DNA of 15,085 nt from JAJDAN01 sp046583095 (GTDB lineage: Bacteria > Myxococcota_A > UBA9160 > UBA4427), in the NCBI GenBank assembly GCA_046583095.1, contig JAYGDB010000108.1, positions 1 to 15,085 of the forward strand. The letters are read 5' to 3'. This document shows, piece by piece, positions 13,571 through 15,085 of the stretch. The position numbers were made by a program, and so were the translations under genes. The notes beneath the pieces are model-generated. The model ran no database searches and had not been told where the DNA came from. It was given only the letters and a program-made list of their open reading frames with translations. Positions within the stretch are counted from its first letter, which is position 1. Each line of letters opens with the position of its first letter.

Positions 13571-14778
13571 TGGGTCAGCCGATCGCTGCGGGCGGCGCCT
13601 GTGCTCCGGGCACCGTGGAGCGTTCGGGGTGCGACTCGCGAGCCGTCGCGAAGTTGGCGGAGACTCGTCATCGCAATGCCCTCGCCCGCGCTGAGGCCCT
13701 GAGTGACTTCGAGCGTGCCGGGCTGGAAGGGCACGCTCTGAACCGTGACGCGCCGACGCCGGACGATGGACTCGCCATCGGGCTCGGAGTGCACCACGTA
13801 GACGAATGCAAGACCGAAGTCTCTGAGGACGGCATCGTGCGGTACCAGCAGCGCCTGTCTGCGGTTGCCCAGCTCGAGATCGACGCTGGCCACCATGCCG
13901 GGCATGAGCTCACCGTCGCCGTTCTCGATCTCCACCTGGACCGGGAACTTGCGGGTCGACGAGTCTGCGGCGGCAGCGACCCGCAGGACCGTCCCCGCAT
14001 GACTTTCCCGGCCTCGTGCGTCCACGCGGACTGCAGCCTGCATGCCCGGGCGAACGGCAACCACGTCGAGATCGCGGAGGCCGATTGTGATCCGTACACG
14101 CGATACCTCGAGCAGTTCGCCGACCCGCTGCCCCGGGCTCACGTACTCGCCAACCTCTGAGTCGAATACGCGCAGCACGCCGTCGAAGGGCGCGAGCAGG
14201 GTGCGCTGGGCCAGCCGGTCGCGCGCTGCTCGAAGGCTGGCCTCGGCGGCCCGGTGCACGGCGAGCGCAACCCGTTGGCTGTTCTGCTTGCGATCGAGGT
14301 CCGAGACACTCGAAACGCGACTCGTCGCCAGCTTCTGGCTGCGCTCGAGTTCGGCGCGGGCGAGATCGAGCTCGCTCTTCGCCTGGGCCAGCGTGGCTTC
14401 GGCCCGGGCGACCTCGACCTCGCCGGGCAGCGGATCGACGCGCATCAGGAGCTGGCCGGCGGTCACCCGATCGAGTTCTTCCGCGCCCACCTCGAGCACT
14501 CGGCCCGCCTGCTCGGCAAAAAGATCGACGCCCCGACGGGCCTGGATCATCCCGGAGATGCGGACGCGGTGTTGCAACGCGGCGGGCGTCAGGATCAGCG
14601 TATCGATCGGGATGCCGAGATTGGGGGCCACCTCGATCGGCACCGGCTCCGGCGCCGTCAGGCGCAGCAAGAGGCCCGCCCCCACCAGTAGGATCGCGCC
14701 GCCAGCAAGAGCGGCTCGCAGCGAGATTCGCGGCGTCGATTCGGGCGCGTCAGCGTGCGAGTTTTCTTCCGGGCTCAT
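13567..14778 (-). CDS. RND efflux periplasmic adaptor (membrane fusion protein)
   Basis: The protein has 403 residues and starts at ATG 14778, with only a weak GGAT-like ribosome site. The N-terminus is short and polar, followed by one hydrophobic anchor (about 22-40). No lipobox Cys is visible, so it is held by an uncleaved helix rather than a lipid. Domain order is membrane-proximal and barrel strands with a first lipoyl half (about 80-115), an alpha-helical coiled-coil hairpin (about 119-190, rich in Ala, Glu, Arg and Gln), the second lipoyl half QRTLLAPFDGVLRVFDSEVGEYVSPGQRVGEL (191-222), then a beta-barrel with PGMQAAVRVDA and a membrane-proximal domain to about 370. It links the permease, encoded next with a GTGA overlap, to an outer-membrane channel. 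It lies 42 bp behind the TetR-type gene, pointing to one regulated operon. Confidence 0.92.
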   Translation of the reverse strand: MSPEENSHADAPESTPRISLRAALAGGAILLVGAGLLLRLTAPEPVPIEVAPNLGIPIDTLILTPAALQHRVRISGMIQARRGVDLFAEQAGRVLEVGAEELDRVTAGQLLMRVDPLPGEVEVARAEATLAQAKSELDLARAELERSQKLATSRVSSVSDLDRKQNSQRVALAVHRAAEASLRAARDRLAQRTLLAPFDGVLRVFDSEVGEYVSPGQRVGELLEVSRVRITIGLRDLDVVAVRPGMQAAVRVDARGRESHAGTVLRVAAAADSSTRKFPVQVEIENGDGELMPGMVASVDLELGNRRQALLVPHDAVLRDFGLAFVYVVHSEPDGESIVRRRRVTVQSVPFQPGTLEVTQGLSAGEGIAMTSLRQLRDGSRVAPRTLHGARSTGAARSDRLTQ

Positions 14779-14820
14779 GAGAGATCCAGCTTGCGCGTCA
14801 TCGGGGTGATCATGGCTGGG

Positions 14821-15085
14821 CTAGCGCTCCCCAGTCTCGGTCGGCGTGATCAGGTCGCCGAGCACCCGGGCGAGAGCGCGTGCCCGGCGCTTGATCTGAA
14901 AATCGGGATCATTTGCCCACTCGGCGGACAGCGCCGACAGCGACCCGGCGATCACTCGCGTGAGTTCGACGGCCTTGTGGCCACGCGTCACGTCGCCCTG
15001 GGCCTGTCCGGCGCGCACCAACCGCACGAAGGCGTCGCGTAGTCGCGGGCCGGCTTCGCCGATGGCGGCCTTCCGGGCGCCATGA
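14821..15085 (-). CDS. TetR-family transcriptional regulator, C-terminal part only
   Basis: The frame is open from the right window edge to TAG at 14823-14821, giving 87 residues. A GTG at 15027 is in frame but conserved-looking sequence precedes it, so the gene starts outside the window. The visible helices, GEAGPRLRDAFVRLVRAGQA and a later segment AGSLSALSAEWANDPDFQI, match the C-terminal ligand and dimer domain of TetR repressors, in which a W-x-x-DPDF motif is frequent. The DNA-binding helix-turn-helix is not visible, so the assignment rests on this half plus context: it sits 42 bp before an RND adaptor on the same strand, a standard arrangement in which the repressor controls its own efflux operon. 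The operator would lie beyond the right edge or in the short gap, where I see no clear inverted repeat. Confidence 0.7.
   Translation of the reverse strand, partial: HGARKAAIGEAGPRLRDAFVRLVRAGQAQGDVTRGHKAVELTRVIAGSLSALSAEWANDPDFQIKRRARALARVLGDLITPTETGER

Noticed and set aside
12606..13702. Two long plus-strand open frames (362 and 325 codons)
   Set aside because: Both are antisense to the RND permease, a full-length recognisable family member.
1814..14823. TAG being read as an amino acid (stop codon reassignment)
   Set aside because: Proteins ending at TAG stop where their families normally stop, no TAG interrupts any gene in frame, and convergent genes leave no room for extension.
1..15085. 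tRNA, rRNA, CRISPR, insertion sequence or transposase
   Set aside because: Genes are nearly contiguous, no repeated spacer array or terminal inverted repeat was seen, and no transposase or integrase motif appears in any frame.

Overview
The window is high-GC DNA (roughly two-thirds G+C, judged by eye) from a Gram-negative bacterium. The Gram-negative reading rests on a periplasmic octahaem cytochrome c, an RND efflux permease with its membrane-fusion adaptor, and a PEP-CTERM-like sorting tail. Three luciferase-like (LLM) oxidoreductases of F420-associated type, an enoyl-CoA-reductase-like SDR, a PhyH dioxygenase and an amidohydrolase suggest a metabolically broad environmental lineage, possibly Myxococcota or Binatota-like. 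That placement is inference; no marker gene is present. The region is almost fully coding: 14 confident protein genes (two cut by the window edges), one candidate 30-residue gene, and no RNA gene, CRISPR array or mobile element that I can see.

Layout. (1) 1-1817, plus strand: the 3' part of an amidohydrolase overlaps by ATGA a secreted protein with a PEP-CTERM-like C-terminus. (2) 1814-4472: three LLM oxidoreductases in minus, plus, minus order. The first two are divergent with only 18 bp between start codons, which hold overlapping -10-like boxes. (3) 7953 down to 3561, minus strand: octahaem cytochrome c, a 4-TM histidine-bearing membrane protein, a candidate 30-aa protein coupled by a GTGA overlap, a PECR-like SDR and an LLM oxidoreductase. 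All gaps are under 50 bp, so this may be one transcript. (4) 8187-9462, plus strand: a cupin followed by a homocysteine S-methyltransferase-family protein. (5) 15085 down to 9475, minus strand: a TetR-type regulator (3' part), RND adaptor, RND permease and PhyH dioxygenase. The first three form a typical self-regulated efflux operon, with PhyH trailing 52 bp behind.

How the genes may work together. The LLM/SDR/amidohydrolase block looks like a catabolic or modification neighbourhood for an unidentified organic substrate. The cytochrome plus membrane-protein pair looks like a periplasmic electron-transfer module whose membrane partner has histidines able to bind haem. Neither substrate can be read from the sequence.

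Sequence-level oddities. Eight of 14 stops are TAG, six TGA and none TAA. Every TAG stop sits in CTAG, a tetramer otherwise nearly absent from the window. One convergent pair shares a single CTAG as both stops. A second convergent pair is separated by a 23-bp tandem duplication that appears to have split such a shared stop in two.
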